A stretch of 64,000 nucleotides of DNA. Origin: Pseudomonas hamedanensis. Lineage in GTDB: Bacteria; Pseudomonadota; Gammaproteobacteria; Pseudomonadales; Pseudomonadaceae. The notes under the pieces are model-generated. The model did no database searches. It saw only the letters and a list, made by a program, of their open reading frames with translations, and had not been told where the DNA came from. Within the stretch, counting starts at the first letter, position 1. Each line of letters begins with the position of its first letter. The position numbers and the translations under genes are program-made. The DNA lies in NCBI RefSeq assembly GCF_014268595.2, contig NZ_CP077091.1, positions 642,501-706,500 of the forward strand. Reading direction: 5' to 3'. This document shows positions 28,301-41,124 of the stretch, piece after piece.

Positions 28301-31300
28301 AGGCGTTCGATGAGCGTGGCGAAACGCTCAACAGCCTGCCGACAGCGGGCGACAACTTTTATGCCTCAGTCATGCACGCGTTGCCCGATGGCGCACGGCG
28401 CAGCCTGGGCGTACCAGAGGTGAATCAATCGGCTGAGCTGCAACGCCGGATCATCGCTTACGCCGGTCAGCATCGTGGCGACGCGCAGGCGCTTCTGAAA
28501 CCGCAGGCGAAATGGCTCAAGCCGCCTGCCCGGGTTAATAAATCCTTGATCGGCTATCCCGCCAGCGGGCGAGGCCCGAGCCTGGACCCGATCCTCAACG
28601 CACGGGTGCGCGATCTCTATCCGGACATGAGCGAACAACAAGCCAACGGCTTCATTCTGGAGCAGTGGCAGGCGGGCAAGGACAGCAGAGCAATTGCCGA
28701 ACTGTTGCAGGTCCGCCGGCAGGAATGGGTGCAACTCAACGCCGCACTGGACACCTGGGCGGGGCCGGCTGTAGCACCTTGGGAACGATCCGGCACTGAT
28801 CACAAGCTGCGCACCGCACAAGCCCTCAAGGATTGCTGGCGCAATGCGCCGATCGCCACGCAGACGGCCGGCGCCGATCGGCTTTCCATTATCAGTTACG
28901 ACCCTTTGCCAGCGCTGGACGCGGATTTTTCACACGTACGTGACTTGACTGTTGGCGGGGGCGGGATGACCGATGCCAATGCCGATGCTTTTCTGAGCCG
29001 TTTCCCCAATCTGGAAAGACTGGTGCTGGGTGAGCGCGGGAGTCTGCTTGTTTCCCATATGATGTACGAACAGGCACTGACGAACCTGCCGTCGACAGTG
29101 ACCCGCATGACCGCGCTGAGAAGCCTCAAGTTCAGGACCTCTGCCCCCGCGATAGCCAATGAATTTTCCCGTCGGCTAGGCGCGCTGACTGCGCTTGAAA
29201 CGCTTCATTTCAATTACGCGGGAACCGGTCCGCTTACTTCGGCGAACCTCGATCTTGCGCCATTGACGCACCTGCGAAAACTCACGATCGACGCGCCAGG
29301 CCTGGCGCAGTGGCCGGACTCGTTGCAAGCGCTTCCCGAGCTACAACGACTTGACCTTTCGCAGACCTCGATTGCCTCGATTCCGGATGCGCTCTATATC
29401 GGTCGAGAAAGACTCTGGGCGGGCCTGTCGCTGGACTGGTCGAGGTTTTCCTATGAGACGTTCCGGCCGGCCTATGAGTATGTCACCCGATATATGGGCT
29501 CATGGGGGCACCTGGTGGATGTCGACTTGATGGTTCGCCAATATTGCGCCGGCGAGCTTGAGTTTCTGACGGGCGAGTCCGGACATATCAACCCGTTGCC
29601 GCAAAGCATCATGAGTGCATGGGACACACCCGCGACCCGGCTCAAGGCGGTTATCGCCTTGCGTGCGGAACATACCGGGATTTTCCGCCAGTTTTATCAA
29701 CCCACAACCTCCGGCGGCTTGCGTACGGCGTTACCGATACCGCGCTGGCAGGCGCAACCTAACGCCAGGGTGGTGCGTGCACTGGAGCGAAGCTGGCGCG
29801 CGGCCGTACGCAAACGCTACAGCCTGGAACCGGCTGCCCAGCCCGCCAATTCGATGGAGTGGAATGCTGCCATCAACCGTGATGATCCCACCGTATTCGA
29901 ACTTCGCGACACCGCGTGGGTGCAGGGCGAGCCGTCCATCAGTGAGCTGCCACGATTGCCGGCGGGCACCTTTTCCAAGGTACAGACCGTGCGCCTGGAC
30001 CGCCTGACAGTACCCGTCGAGCAGATTCGCGATTTCCTTCAGGCATTCAGCGGCACGCAGCACTTGGAGATCACCGCCAGCGGGCTGACGGAAGTTCCGA
30101 TCCGTGCGGGTGACCTGGCGCAACTGACGCGCCTGGATCTGTCGTTCAACCGGATCATCGCCACGCCTGCGGTTCAGGCCCAGTTCAATGGCTTGAAGGG
30201 CCTTGAATATCTCAATGCGCGCCTGAATCAACTGACGGCCCTCGACGTCACGGCGATGCCCCGCCTCAAGGCTCTGAATCTAAGCTCCAACGGCCTCATG
30301 GCCTGGCCGGCGGGCGCCGAAGGCCTGGCGCAATTGCAGTCGCTTGACCTGCGTTACAACAGCATCGCGGCGCTGCCGGAATCGGTGCTCGCCGACGATG
30401 AGCTGCTGCTCAAGACCAGCCTGAGCGGCAACGTCTTCAACCCTGATGGCGAGGCGGCTCTGACGGCGGCACGGCAGCGTATCGAAACCACCAAAGGTTT
30501 GCCCGAGGGGGCCTTGAAACGCTTTGAATTGGAATCCGTATCGCTGCAGATGCCTGCCAACGACCCGCCATCGGACACTGCGCTGTCTCTCCTCAGGCAT
30601 TTATTACCATTGCCTCGCCAGACTGGTGCGGCGCTCGGAGCCGAGAGTTTCGTCGATCGACTGCTGGATCTGCATCCGGTAATTGCCAGGGATCAGGCAC
30701 TGCAATGGCTGGCGCAGCTACGCAACGAGGGGCTGACGGATGTGCAGATCGACGCCCGCTTAACGCAATGGGCACAGTCCGCTGAGTCACTGACGCGGCG
30801 GTTGAACGGCTGGATTTTTACCCGGATTCCGGTGACGGGCGCGACCGTCGTGTCGGCGCAGAGTCGTCAGCTCGCCGCGCTGAAAATTCGCGAGTGCTGG
30901 CAGGAAGGGCTGATCGGCGACAGCCAAGAGGCGGGGCGCACGCTGGATCTCACGGGGCTGTACACCGGGGATTTGCCGTCGTTGTCGAGCGCTTTTGCCC
31001 GCGTGCGCACTTTGAATCTCACCGGCTGCGGATTCTCCGTAGAGAGTTTCAACGCGTTCTGCAGTGATTTTCCTGAGGTGACCCGCCTGGTTCTCAACGG
31101 TAACGTCCTGCGCGTGCTGCCGGACGCCATCCATAACCTGGCCGGGCTCGAGCGCCTGGAGCTGAGCGGCAACAGTTTTGCGGACGCGCGAAGCGTTTAC
31201 GCCAGTCCAGGTGCCGAGCGCCTGCGCTGGCTGGATCTGAGCCACAATCAATTGGATGAGTTCGAAGCAGGCGGGTTGCGCAGGCTCGAAACCTTGAAGC

Positions 31301-32622
31301 TTGACCACAATGGTCTGAATGACTGGCCAGACGGCGTACTCGAGCTTCAGCATCTGCGCGCCCTGGACCTGACGGGCAACGACATCCGACAGTTCCCGGA
31401 CCGCTTGTTGGGCGGCAGCCATGAAGGGCTGGTTGCAGGCACGGACTTGTCGGAAAACCCGCTGACGCTCAACAGCCTGGAGCAGCTCAGGGATTACAGC
31501 GCGGCGAACGCAGATCGTGACGTAATGGGCTACTCGAGAACGCAGCTGGACCGTGAAATAGAGCGATCGCAAGAAACGGACAGCACCTCCGATTCCGATT
31601 CTGACTCGGACTTCGACAGCGATAGCGATGGCGACCAAGCGGGCGGCGCCAGGCGCGCTGACCCGCATGCCGGCGTCGAGGCGGGCGAGATCATCGAAAA
31701 CCCGCAGCAAGAGGTTGGCACTGCGGCGATGGACATCTGGCTCACCCACGCCCCTGACGATGTGCGAATGGTGCGGCAAACGCTGTGGCGTCAACTGGCC
31801 CGGGAGGCCAACCATGAAGCATTTTTTCATTTGCTCTCGAGATTGCCGGATACGCTCGAGTTCAAGCGGGCGGGCGCCGATCTGACTCAACGGGTGTGGC
31901 AGGTCATGCAGGCCGCTGCGGAAAATACCGAGTTGCGCGAGCTGTTGTTTATCGACGCCCAGACCCATCACACCTGCAGCGATGGACGAATCCTCTTGTT
32001 CAGTGAGTTGGAAACACGGGCTTACGAGTACACCGCGCTGCGCGATATTCCGCGCAATCGCCCGGAACAGCGAGGCCGGGCCCTGGTCGATCTGACGCGA
32101 CGTCTGTTTCGCCTGGACAGGGTCGACAAGCTGGCGGAAGCCGCCGCGAAAAACAAAGACCGCGCGGAAGTTCGCCTGCAATACCGAATCGCATTGGCTC
32201 GCGGCTGGCCGGACGGCCTGGAATTGCCAGCGCAACCGGAGCATATGCTGTATGGCACACCGATTCACGGACCGAGACTGGACACGGCCCGCGCCGCTGT
32301 TCTGGCAGACGAGGCGTCGGGTCTGTTTCTGGAGGACCTGATCTCCCGTGACTACTGGATTCGCTATCTGGAGGAGCGCTACGGCGAAACGTTCGATGAG
32401 CTTGAACGCGATGCCACCCGGCGTCAGGGAGAAATTGAAGATGCGCATCTGGACTGGAACGACAACGAGGAGGCGAATAGCCGTTACCTGGAAGCGCTGA
32501 CGCGGTTGCAGATCGAACGAGCAGAAGCGCGTACGCAGGCGCTCATGACGTTGTCCCGCGCAGAGTTGCAAGCACCGGCAACCCCGGCGTCACCGCAACC
32601 CGGCCCGTCATGGCGCCCGTGA
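25321..32622 (+). CDS. Giant LRR protein with DUF6543-like N-terminus and NEL E3 ubiquitin ligase domain (copy 2)
   Basis: 2433 residues, collinear with copy 1 along its length and ending in the same PQPGPSWRP tail. N-terminal DUF6543-like region, hydrophobic hairpin at about 483-520, and leucine-rich blocks at about 1202-1360, 1550-1693 and 1892-2033. Unlike copy 1 it has an acidic Ser-Asp linker (about 2087-2105, DSDSDSDFDSDSD) before the NEL domain. The catalytic Cys-x-Asp is at C2219 (HHTCSDGR). ATG 25321 is chosen for the AAAAGGAG Shine-Dalgarno; an earlier in-frame codon at 25213 lies in the intergenic hairpin region. Tandem duplication with divergence of the LRR blocks suggests two effectors with different targets (inference). 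Confidence 0.85.
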   Translation: MDAIPPNPPLTPPASPAQPASPVKPIATKSLHGAFLEKAIPEWLTQASTSRRQVLKDTHTELPAWYRSASTAQRQALHDSTRASMVAQNRLDKTMASFQDIETFARPLLLEALNDQFQLKVDVDKTLLCLKRPLEAGILAIELSSFEVLKLSMLDAALHNFEAYECEAGAYHTTSGFVATGTAPHEYEAVTLALTVSQFLTLCRSLDIGKQYQTYLQKFFHPTDAVAETALREQFIGCQKAAMRAAAELALLKKDIGPAHYTMILSVINGELNPRVGNKPVWFRDLSVMNKRMTGCVVFAVSDKYRYADEWIIYIPHDPEHPFKCYRGSEDQQEFKRLLTARTGEQAKSAEPTAYERFLSQFLAYDQRPYFFSQFTRKAADSPSDHWRTPWRTIIDLVSPGAVFTRIRELPPPPAAKLEPEPDPYIAPNAFLHRGRGLWASNQDLWEYLYKESRAKVLADARSHAVPSADVDVKAREAKLAHLLQIGLLGLNMVSMFVPVLGEVMMVVMAGQLLYETLEGAIEWGEGDRRAAKDHLLDVAENLAQIALMAGVGLAVRKFSAARPEPVLEKLEPVTLPNGQTRLWRPDLSAYESSVSLANSAGPNQMGQHLIDGKTYIRQGSKVYEQVFDESLGKWRIKHPSDSGAWQPVLDSNGRGAWRHNLERPLQWDRLTLLRRVGHATEAFSDSELIRLGEVSGVSDDALRKMHVDHAPPPPELSEAMRLFKADRETASVIEQLRGTTPVDALSLYALPLVTEMPRWPAKRALEVFDGPQLSGKSIRYGAERRVRGVGVKSPIQVSRADILHGELPARILAGLDEPEITRLLGAEGARVRAARADEFGKQIADFAQVRQPAIFASLYKGTEVMAPEVKRLQSACPGLSESAADEVLAQAHPDDLAQFSSTRRVPLRMLEKARWYTDQGRQVRAYAGLRSENIASADSRRLALQTLQNLPGWPNNLRLEVREGSRHGALLDSVGSETAVEKKYLIKQGPQFQAFDERGETLNSLPTAGDNFYASVMHALPDGARRSLGVPEVNQSAELQRRIIAYAGQHRGDAQALLKPQAKWLKPPARVNKSLIGYPASGRGPSLDPILNARVRDLYPDMSEQQANGFILEQWQAGKDSRAIAELLQVRRQEWVQLNAALDTWAGPAVAPWERSGTDHKLRTAQALKDCWRNAPIATQTAGADRLSIISYDPLPALDADFSHVRDLTVGGGGMTDANADAFLSRFPNLERLVLGERGSLLVSHMMYEQALTNLPSTVTRMTALRSLKFRTSAPAIANEFSRRLGALTALETLHFNYAGTGPLTSANLDLAPLTHLRKLTIDAPGLAQWPDSLQALPELQRLDLSQTSIASIPDALYIGRERLWAGLSLDWSRFSYETFRPAYEYVTRYMGSWGHLVDVDLMVRQYCAGELEFLTGESGHINPLPQSIMSAWDTPATRLKAVIALRAEHTGIFRQFYQPTTSGGLRTALPIPRWQAQPNARVVRALERSWRAAVRKRYSLEPAAQPANSMEWNAAINRDDPTVFELRDTAWVQGEPSISELPRLPAGTFSKVQTVRLDRLTVPVEQIRDFLQAFSGTQHLEITASGLTEVPIRAGDLAQLTRLDLSFNRIIATPAVQAQFNGLKGLEYLNARLNQLTALDVTAMPRLKALNLSSNGLMAWPAGAEGLAQLQSLDLRYNSIAALPESVLADDELLLKTSLSGNVFNPDGEAALTAARQRIETTKGLPEGALKRFELESVSLQMPANDPPSDTALSLLRHLLPLPRQTGAALGAESFVDRLLDLHPVIARDQALQWLAQLRNEGLTDVQIDARLTQWAQSAESLTRRLNGWIFTRIPVTGATVVSAQSRQLAALKIRECWQEGLIGDSQEAGRTLDLTGLYTGDLPSLSSAFARVRTLNLTGCGFSVESFNAFCSDFPEVTRLVLNGNVLRVLPDAIHNLAGLERLELSGNSFADARSVYASPGAERLRWLDLSHNQLDEFEAGGLRRLETLKLDHNGLNDWPDGVLELQHLRALDLTGNDIRQFPDRLLGGSHEGLVAGTDLSENPLTLNSLEQLRDYSAANADRDVMGYSRTQLDREIERSQETDSTSDSDSDSDFDSDSDGDQAGGARRADPHAGVEAGEIIENPQQEVGTAAMDIWLTHAPDDVRMVRQTLWRQLAREANHEAFFHLLSRLPDTLEFKRAGADLTQRVWQVMQAAAENTELRELLFIDAQTHHTCSDGRILLFSELETRAYEYTALRDIPRNRPEQRGRALVDLTRRLFRLDRVDKLAEAAAKNKDRAEVRLQYRIALARGWPDGLELPAQPEHMLYGTPIHGPRLDTARAAVLADEASGLFLEDLISRDYWIRYLEERYGETFDELERDATRRQGEIEDAHLDWNDNEEANSRYLEALTRLQIERAEARTQALMTLSRAELQAPATPASPQPGPSWRP

Positions 32623-32638
32623 GCGCGACGTTGAACAC

Positions 32639-32663
32639 GCCCGGGAGCACGCCGCTCCCGGGC
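32639..32663. terminator. Hairpin between copy 2 and metH
   Basis: GCCCGGGAGC and GCTCCCGGGC form a perfect 10-bp stem around ACGCC in the 51-bp gap between convergent genes. It lacks a T run but its position fits a terminator. Confidence 0.6.
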
Positions 32664-32673
32664 CTGGCACACC

Positions 32674-36384
<3,711 letters not shown>

Positions 36385-36539
36385 GTGGACTACTCGGAAA
36401 GACCATTACGAAGGAACGGGATCATAACAAACCTGTGCGCTTTTAGAGCATGTTCGGCTTTTGCATGAATATCGCTCATGTTGGTACGGTCGTCATAACG
36501 GTAGAATCGCCGCCTTTTTTCACAATCGGGATCAGCAGC

Positions 36540-38834
36540 ATGCCGTACCGCGTCATCAGTTTTCTGTTGCTGGTCCTGAGCGGGGGCGCTGCGGCGCAAG
36601 ATCCTGCGACCTCGTCCTCCATTTCCTACAGCCGTGATATCCAACCGATCTTTACCGAGAAGTGCGTCGCGTGCCACGCCTGCTACGACTCGGCCTGCCA
36701 GCTCAACCTGGGCAGTGGCGAAGGCGCCGCCCGTGGCGCGAGCAAGATGCCGGTGTATGACGGCGAACGCACCCAGGCCGCGCCGACCACGCGACTGTTC
36801 TACGACGCGTTTGGCAAACGCGCCTGGCAGCAGAAAGACTTCTATTCGGTGCTCGATGCCCAAGGCAGCCAGGCCGCACTGATGGCGCGCATGCTGGAGC
36901 TGGGTCACAAGACGCCGCTGACGCCGAATGCCAAGTTGCCGCAAGACATTGTTCTGGGGCTCAACCGCAATAATCTGTGCGCGATGCCCGGCGAGTTTGA
37001 CGCGTATGCCAGTGCGCACCCGAAGGAAGGCATGCCGCTGGCCGTCACCGGGTTGACCGATCAGCAATATCAGACTTTGCAGCGCTGGCTGGCGTCCGGT
37101 GCGCCGATTGACGAGCAAAACCTGGCGCCGAGCGCGCAAGAGGCGATGCAGATCGTGCAGTGGGAAAATCTGCTCAACGCCCCCGGCGCACGGCAAAGTC
37201 TGGTGGGCCGCTGGCTCTACGAGCACTGGTATCTGGCGCACATCTATTTCAAGGACGGCGCGCCCGGGCGGTATTTCCAGTGGGTGCGTTCGCGCACGCC
37301 GACCGGCCAGCCGATCGACCTGATCGCCACCCGTCGTCCCAACGACGACCCGGGCACTCAGGTGTATTACCGCTTGTGGCCGGTGCAAGGGGTGATCGTG
37401 CACAAGACGCACATCACTTATCCGCTGAGCGCGGCGAAAATGGCGCGGATCAAAAGCCTGTTCTACAGCGGCAACTGGCAAGTCAGCGCGCTGCCGGGTT
37501 ATGGCCCGCAGAGCCGGGCCAATCCGTTTGCCACATTCGAGGCGATCCCGGCGCAGGCGCGCTATCAGTTCATGCTCGATAACGCCGAGTACTTTGTGCG
37601 TACCTTTATTCGCGGGCCGGTGTGTCGTGGGCAGATTGCGACCGATGTGATCCGCGACAATTTCTGGGCGCTGTTCCAGGCCCCGGAACATGACTTGTAC
37701 ATCACCGACCCCAACTACCGCGGCCAGGCCACGCCGTTACTGGCCATGCCCGGGCAGAACGACGACGTTGGCAGCATCTTGAGCCTGTGGCGCAATTACC
37801 GCGACAAGCGCAACGAATACGAAGCCCTGCGCCGCGACAGCTACGCCGACCTGCCGGCGCCGAGTTGGTCGACCCTGTGGGCCGGCAACGACAATGCGCT
37901 GCTGAGCATTTTCCGCCACTTCGACAGTGCGTCGGTGACCAAAGGCCTGATCGGTGACGTGCCGCAAACGATGTGGCTGTTCGACTATCCGCTGCTGGAA
38001 CGCACCTATTATCAGTTGGCGGTCAACTTCGATGTGTTCGGAAACGTCTCCCATCAGGCGCAGACGCGGTTGTATTTCGACCTGATCCGCAACGGCGCCG
38101 AGCAGAATTTTCTGCGCCTGATGCCGGCCGATTCCCGTGAGGACTACCTCAACGACTGGTATCAGAACAGCGGGCAATTGAAGATGTGGCTCGATTACGA
38201 AGCCATCGACGACGATAAGCCGACCGGGCTGAAACTCGACGATAAAAATCCGAAACGCGATTTTGCCCGGCAGTTGCTGGCGCGCTATGGCGATCTCAAT
38301 GCCCGGCCGGACCCGATCAACCGCTGCGACGGCGCCTATTGCTCACGACCGAATATCGACCCGGCATTGCAGAACGCCGAGCAGGCCTTGAGTCGTCTGG
38401 CCTCGCGTCCGGCCGCTGGCTTGCGGGTCATCGACCAGATGCCGGAAGCAACGATGCTGCGCGTCGAAACCGCCAGCGGCAAACGCGAGGTCTACAGCCT
38501 GGTGCGCAATCGTGCCCACAGCAACGTGGCGTTCCTGCTCGGCGAATCATTGCGCTATCAGCCGGGACTGGACACGTTGACGATCTATCCCGGCGTACTC
38601 AGCAGTTACCCGAACTTCATGTTCAACGTCCCGGCCGAGCAAGTGCCGGCCTTCGTCGATGCCATGGAAAACGCCAGAGACGCCAACCGTTTCGAGAACA
38701 TCGTCGAGCGTTGGGGGATTCGTCGCAGTCATCCGCAATTCTGGTTCTACTTCCACGACTTGAGCCAGTACATCCACGAGACCGATCCCGTGGAGGAGGG
38801 CGTGCTGGATATGAATCGGTACGAGAACCTATGA
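36540..38834 (+). CDS. cti: Periplasmic fatty acid cis/trans isomerase
   Basis: 764 residues with an N-terminal signal peptide (VISFLLLVLSGGAAAQ). It carries the cytochrome c-type heme motif CVACH followed by ACYDSACQLNLGS, characteristic of Cti. Cti converts cis- to trans-unsaturated membrane fatty acids in situ as an emergency response to solvents and heat in Pseudomonas and Vibrio. Start at ATG 36540 places the signal peptide correctly. Monocistronic; followed by a REPIN. Confidence 0.95.
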   Translation: MPYRVISFLLLVLSGGAAAQDPATSSSISYSRDIQPIFTEKCVACHACYDSACQLNLGSGEGAARGASKMPVYDGERTQAAPTTRLFYDAFGKRAWQQKDFYSVLDAQGSQAALMARMLELGHKTPLTPNAKLPQDIVLGLNRNNLCAMPGEFDAYASAHPKEGMPLAVTGLTDQQYQTLQRWLASGAPIDEQNLAPSAQEAMQIVQWENLLNAPGARQSLVGRWLYEHWYLAHIYFKDGAPGRYFQWVRSRTPTGQPIDLIATRRPNDDPGTQVYYRLWPVQGVIVHKTHITYPLSAAKMARIKSLFYSGNWQVSALPGYGPQSRANPFATFEAIPAQARYQFMLDNAEYFVRTFIRGPVCRGQIATDVIRDNFWALFQAPEHDLYITDPNYRGQATPLLAMPGQNDDVGSILSLWRNYRDKRNEYEALRRDSYADLPAPSWSTLWAGNDNALLSIFRHFDSASVTKGLIGDVPQTMWLFDYPLLERTYYQLAVNFDVFGNVSHQAQTRLYFDLIRNGAEQNFLRLMPADSREDYLNDWYQNSGQLKMWLDYEAIDDDKPTGLKLDDKNPKRDFARQLLARYGDLNARPDPINRCDGAYCSRPNIDPALQNAEQALSRLASRPAAGLRVIDQMPEATMLRVETASGKREVYSLVRNRAHSNVAFLLGESLRYQPGLDTLTIYPGVLSSYPNFMFNVPAEQVPAFVDAMENARDANRFENIVERWGIRRSHPQFWFYFHDLSQYIHETDPVEEGVLDMNRYENL

Positions 38835-38874
38835 GTCATCGCTACCGCTGAATGGGATATTCGGAACAGAACCT

Positions 38875-38966
38875 GTGGGAGCGGGCTTGCTCGCGAAGGC
38901 GCGCTATCAGGCAGCATCATCCTTGTATGCGCCACCGCTTTCGCGAGCAAGCCCGCTCCCACAGGG
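38875..38966. repeat. REPIN
   Basis: Inverted REP copies GTGGGAGCGGGCTTGCTCGC and GCGAGCAAGCCCGCTCCCAC face each other across about 45 bp between cti and nfuA. Confidence 0.88.
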
Positions 38967-39006
38967 GATGCAGGGTGAACTATCGAGAATCTTTCCCGAC
39001 AAAAAT

Positions 39007-39653
<647 letters not shown>

Positions 39654-39664
39654 GTAAGGCGTTC

Positions 39665-39794
39665 CTGTGGCGAGGGAGCTTGCTCCCGCTGGATCGCGCA
39701 GCGATCCCAAACCGGACAAACCTTTCACCGTGGAAAGGTGTCGACCGGATTGTGACTGCCTTGCAGTCAGGCGGGAGCAAGCTCCCTCGCCACA
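39665..39794. repeat. Paired REPs of a second family
   Basis: TGTGGCGAGGGAGCTTGCTC at the left and its inverted copy GAGCAAGCTCCCTCGCCACA at the right enclose about 80 bp. The core (GGGAGCTTGCTCCC) differs from the GAGCGGGCTTGCTCGCGAA class elsewhere in the window. Confidence 0.85.
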
Positions 39795-39811
39795 AACGTT
39801 CTTCAATGATG

Positions 39812-39880
39812 CCTTCGCGAGCAAGCTCGCTCCCACATTTGGAATGCGGTCAAATGTGGGAGCGAGCTTGCTCGCGAAGG
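39812..39880. repeat. REPIN with perfect 29-bp arms
   Basis: Arms 39812-39840 and 39852-39880 are perfect inverted copies with an 11-bp loop. It ends 5 bp from the cobM stop codon and may act as its 3' hairpin. Confidence 0.92.
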
Positions 39881-39885
39881 GGTCC

Positions 39886-40632
39886 TCATGGGCGATAGAG
39901 GTGAGCATGCCCGGCGCGATACAGCGATGACTCGCTGAATACTTCACTGCCTAGCACTCGTCCGACCAGAATCAGCGCCGTGCGTCGAAAACCCTTGGCC
40001 TCGACTTTTCCGGCGATATCCGCCAGCGTCCCCACCACCCAATCCTGATCCGGCCACGTCGCCCGGTGAACCACCGCAATCGGGCAGTCTGCGCCGTAAT
40101 GCGGCAGCAGTTCTTCGAGGATTTTCTCCAGATGCTTGACCCCCAGATGAATCGCCATGGTCGCCCCATGCTGCGCGAGGCTGCCGAGTGCTTCGCCCTC
40201 CGGCATGGTGGTCTTGTCGGCATAGCGGGTCAGAATCACGCTTTGCGAAACGTCCGGCAGGGTCAGTTCGGCACCGAGCAAGGCCGCACACGCAGCCGTG
40301 GCGGTGACACCAGGGATAATTTCAAAGGGAATACCAAGTTCGCGCAAGCAGCGAATCTGCTCACCGATCGCGCCATAAAGGCTCGGATCACCGGAGTGCA
40401 CCCTTGCCACGTCCTGGCCTCGGTCATGGGCAGACTTGATCAGGTCGATGATTTGTTCCAGGTGCAGTTCAGCGCTGTTGACCACGGTTTCGGCGCGATG
40501 GCCTTCAAGCACCGCCGCCGGCACCAGCGAACCTGCATAAATGATCACCGGGCAGTCGCGGATCAGCCGTTGGCCTTTGACGGTGATCAGTTCCGGGTCG
40601 CCGGGGCCGGCGCCGATGAAGTAGACGGTCAT
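39886..40632 (-). CDS. cobM: Precorrin-4 C11-methyltransferase
   Basis: 248 residues of the SAM-dependent tetrapyrrole methylase family: VYFIGAGPGDPELITVKG, VIYAGSLVP, DVARVHSGDPSLYGAIGEQ and PGVTATAACAALLGAELTLP. It methylates C-11 of precorrin-4 in aerobic cobalamin synthesis. ATG 40632 gives the canonical N-terminus. Last gene of the cbtB-cbtA-cobE-cobM unit under a B12 riboswitch; 78 bp separate it from cobE. Confidence 0.95.
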   Translation of the reverse strand: MTVYFIGAGPGDPELITVKGQRLIRDCPVIIYAGSLVPAAVLEGHRAETVVNSAELHLEQIIDLIKSAHDRGQDVARVHSGDPSLYGAIGEQIRCLRELGIPFEIIPGVTATAACAALLGAELTLPDVSQSVILTRYADKTTMPEGEALGSLAQHGATMAIHLGVKHLEKILEELLPHYGADCPIAVVHRATWPDQDWVVGTLADIAGKVEAKGFRRTALILVGRVLGSEVFSESSLYRAGHAHLYRP

Positions 40633-40710
40633 GATTGATCCTGTGAAAAACGCAGTGATGAGCACGCAGATGAACAATGCTCATGATCGAAAGCGGGGAT
40701 TATCGAGGTT

Positions 40711-41124
40711 TTAGGCAGCGCCGGCCAACGCCAGGGTGGCCTGAGCGTATTTTTGCCGGGCAATCAGCAGTTTCGCCGGGCCCTGAATCAGCCGTTCGGC
40801 AAGCGCCAGTGCGGCGCTTTCCGCGACCCCGTAACAGCCGGTTCGCTCGTAGGCGATCTGAGAGTGATGGCTGAGGCGCGGCTGGTAAGCGGCCAGTTCG
40901 GCGCTGCTGAAATATTGCAGGGGCAATTCCAGTTGCCTGGCAAGTTCCAGCAGACCCGGTTCGTCGCGCTTCAAATCGATACTGGCCAGCGCCTTGACGG
41001 CTCGCAGTTCGATGCGATGCGCCTGCAATGCTTGATCAAGTAGCGCGCGCAGCGTGGCGGCCGTGCAGCCACGCTGGCAGCCCAGGCCGACCACCAGGGT
41101 CGGCGCCGTGCTGGCGTCATTCAT
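40711..41124 (-). CDS. cobE: Cobalamin biosynthesis protein CobE/CbiG C-terminal type
   Basis: 137 residues matching the CobE/CbiG_C fold (TLVVGLGCQRGCTAATLRALLDQAL, IDLKRDEPGLLELARQL, YFSSAELAAYQ, GCYGVAESAALALA). CobE belongs to the corrin pathway, though its exact step is less defined than its neighbours. It overlaps the upstream cbtA stop by 8 bp. Confidence 0.92.
   Translation of the reverse strand: MNDASTAPTLVVGLGCQRGCTAATLRALLDQALQAHRIELRAVKALASIDLKRDEPGLLELARQLELPLQYFSSAELAAYQPRLSHHSQIAYERTGCYGVAESAALALAERLIQGPAKLLIARQKYAQATLALAGAA

Noticed and set aside
30787..32571. Minus-strand 594-codon frame opposite giant gene copy 2
   Set aside because: Lies wholly within the NEL/LRR coding region of copy 2, whose product has intact motifs.
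36385..36539. Possible B12 riboswitch before metH
   Set aside because: The 155-bp gap lacks the B12 box and other core elements found at the two real riboswitches.
36390..37691. Minus-strand 433-codon frame opposite cti
   Set aside because: Shadow of cti; Arg/Gln-rich, no motif.
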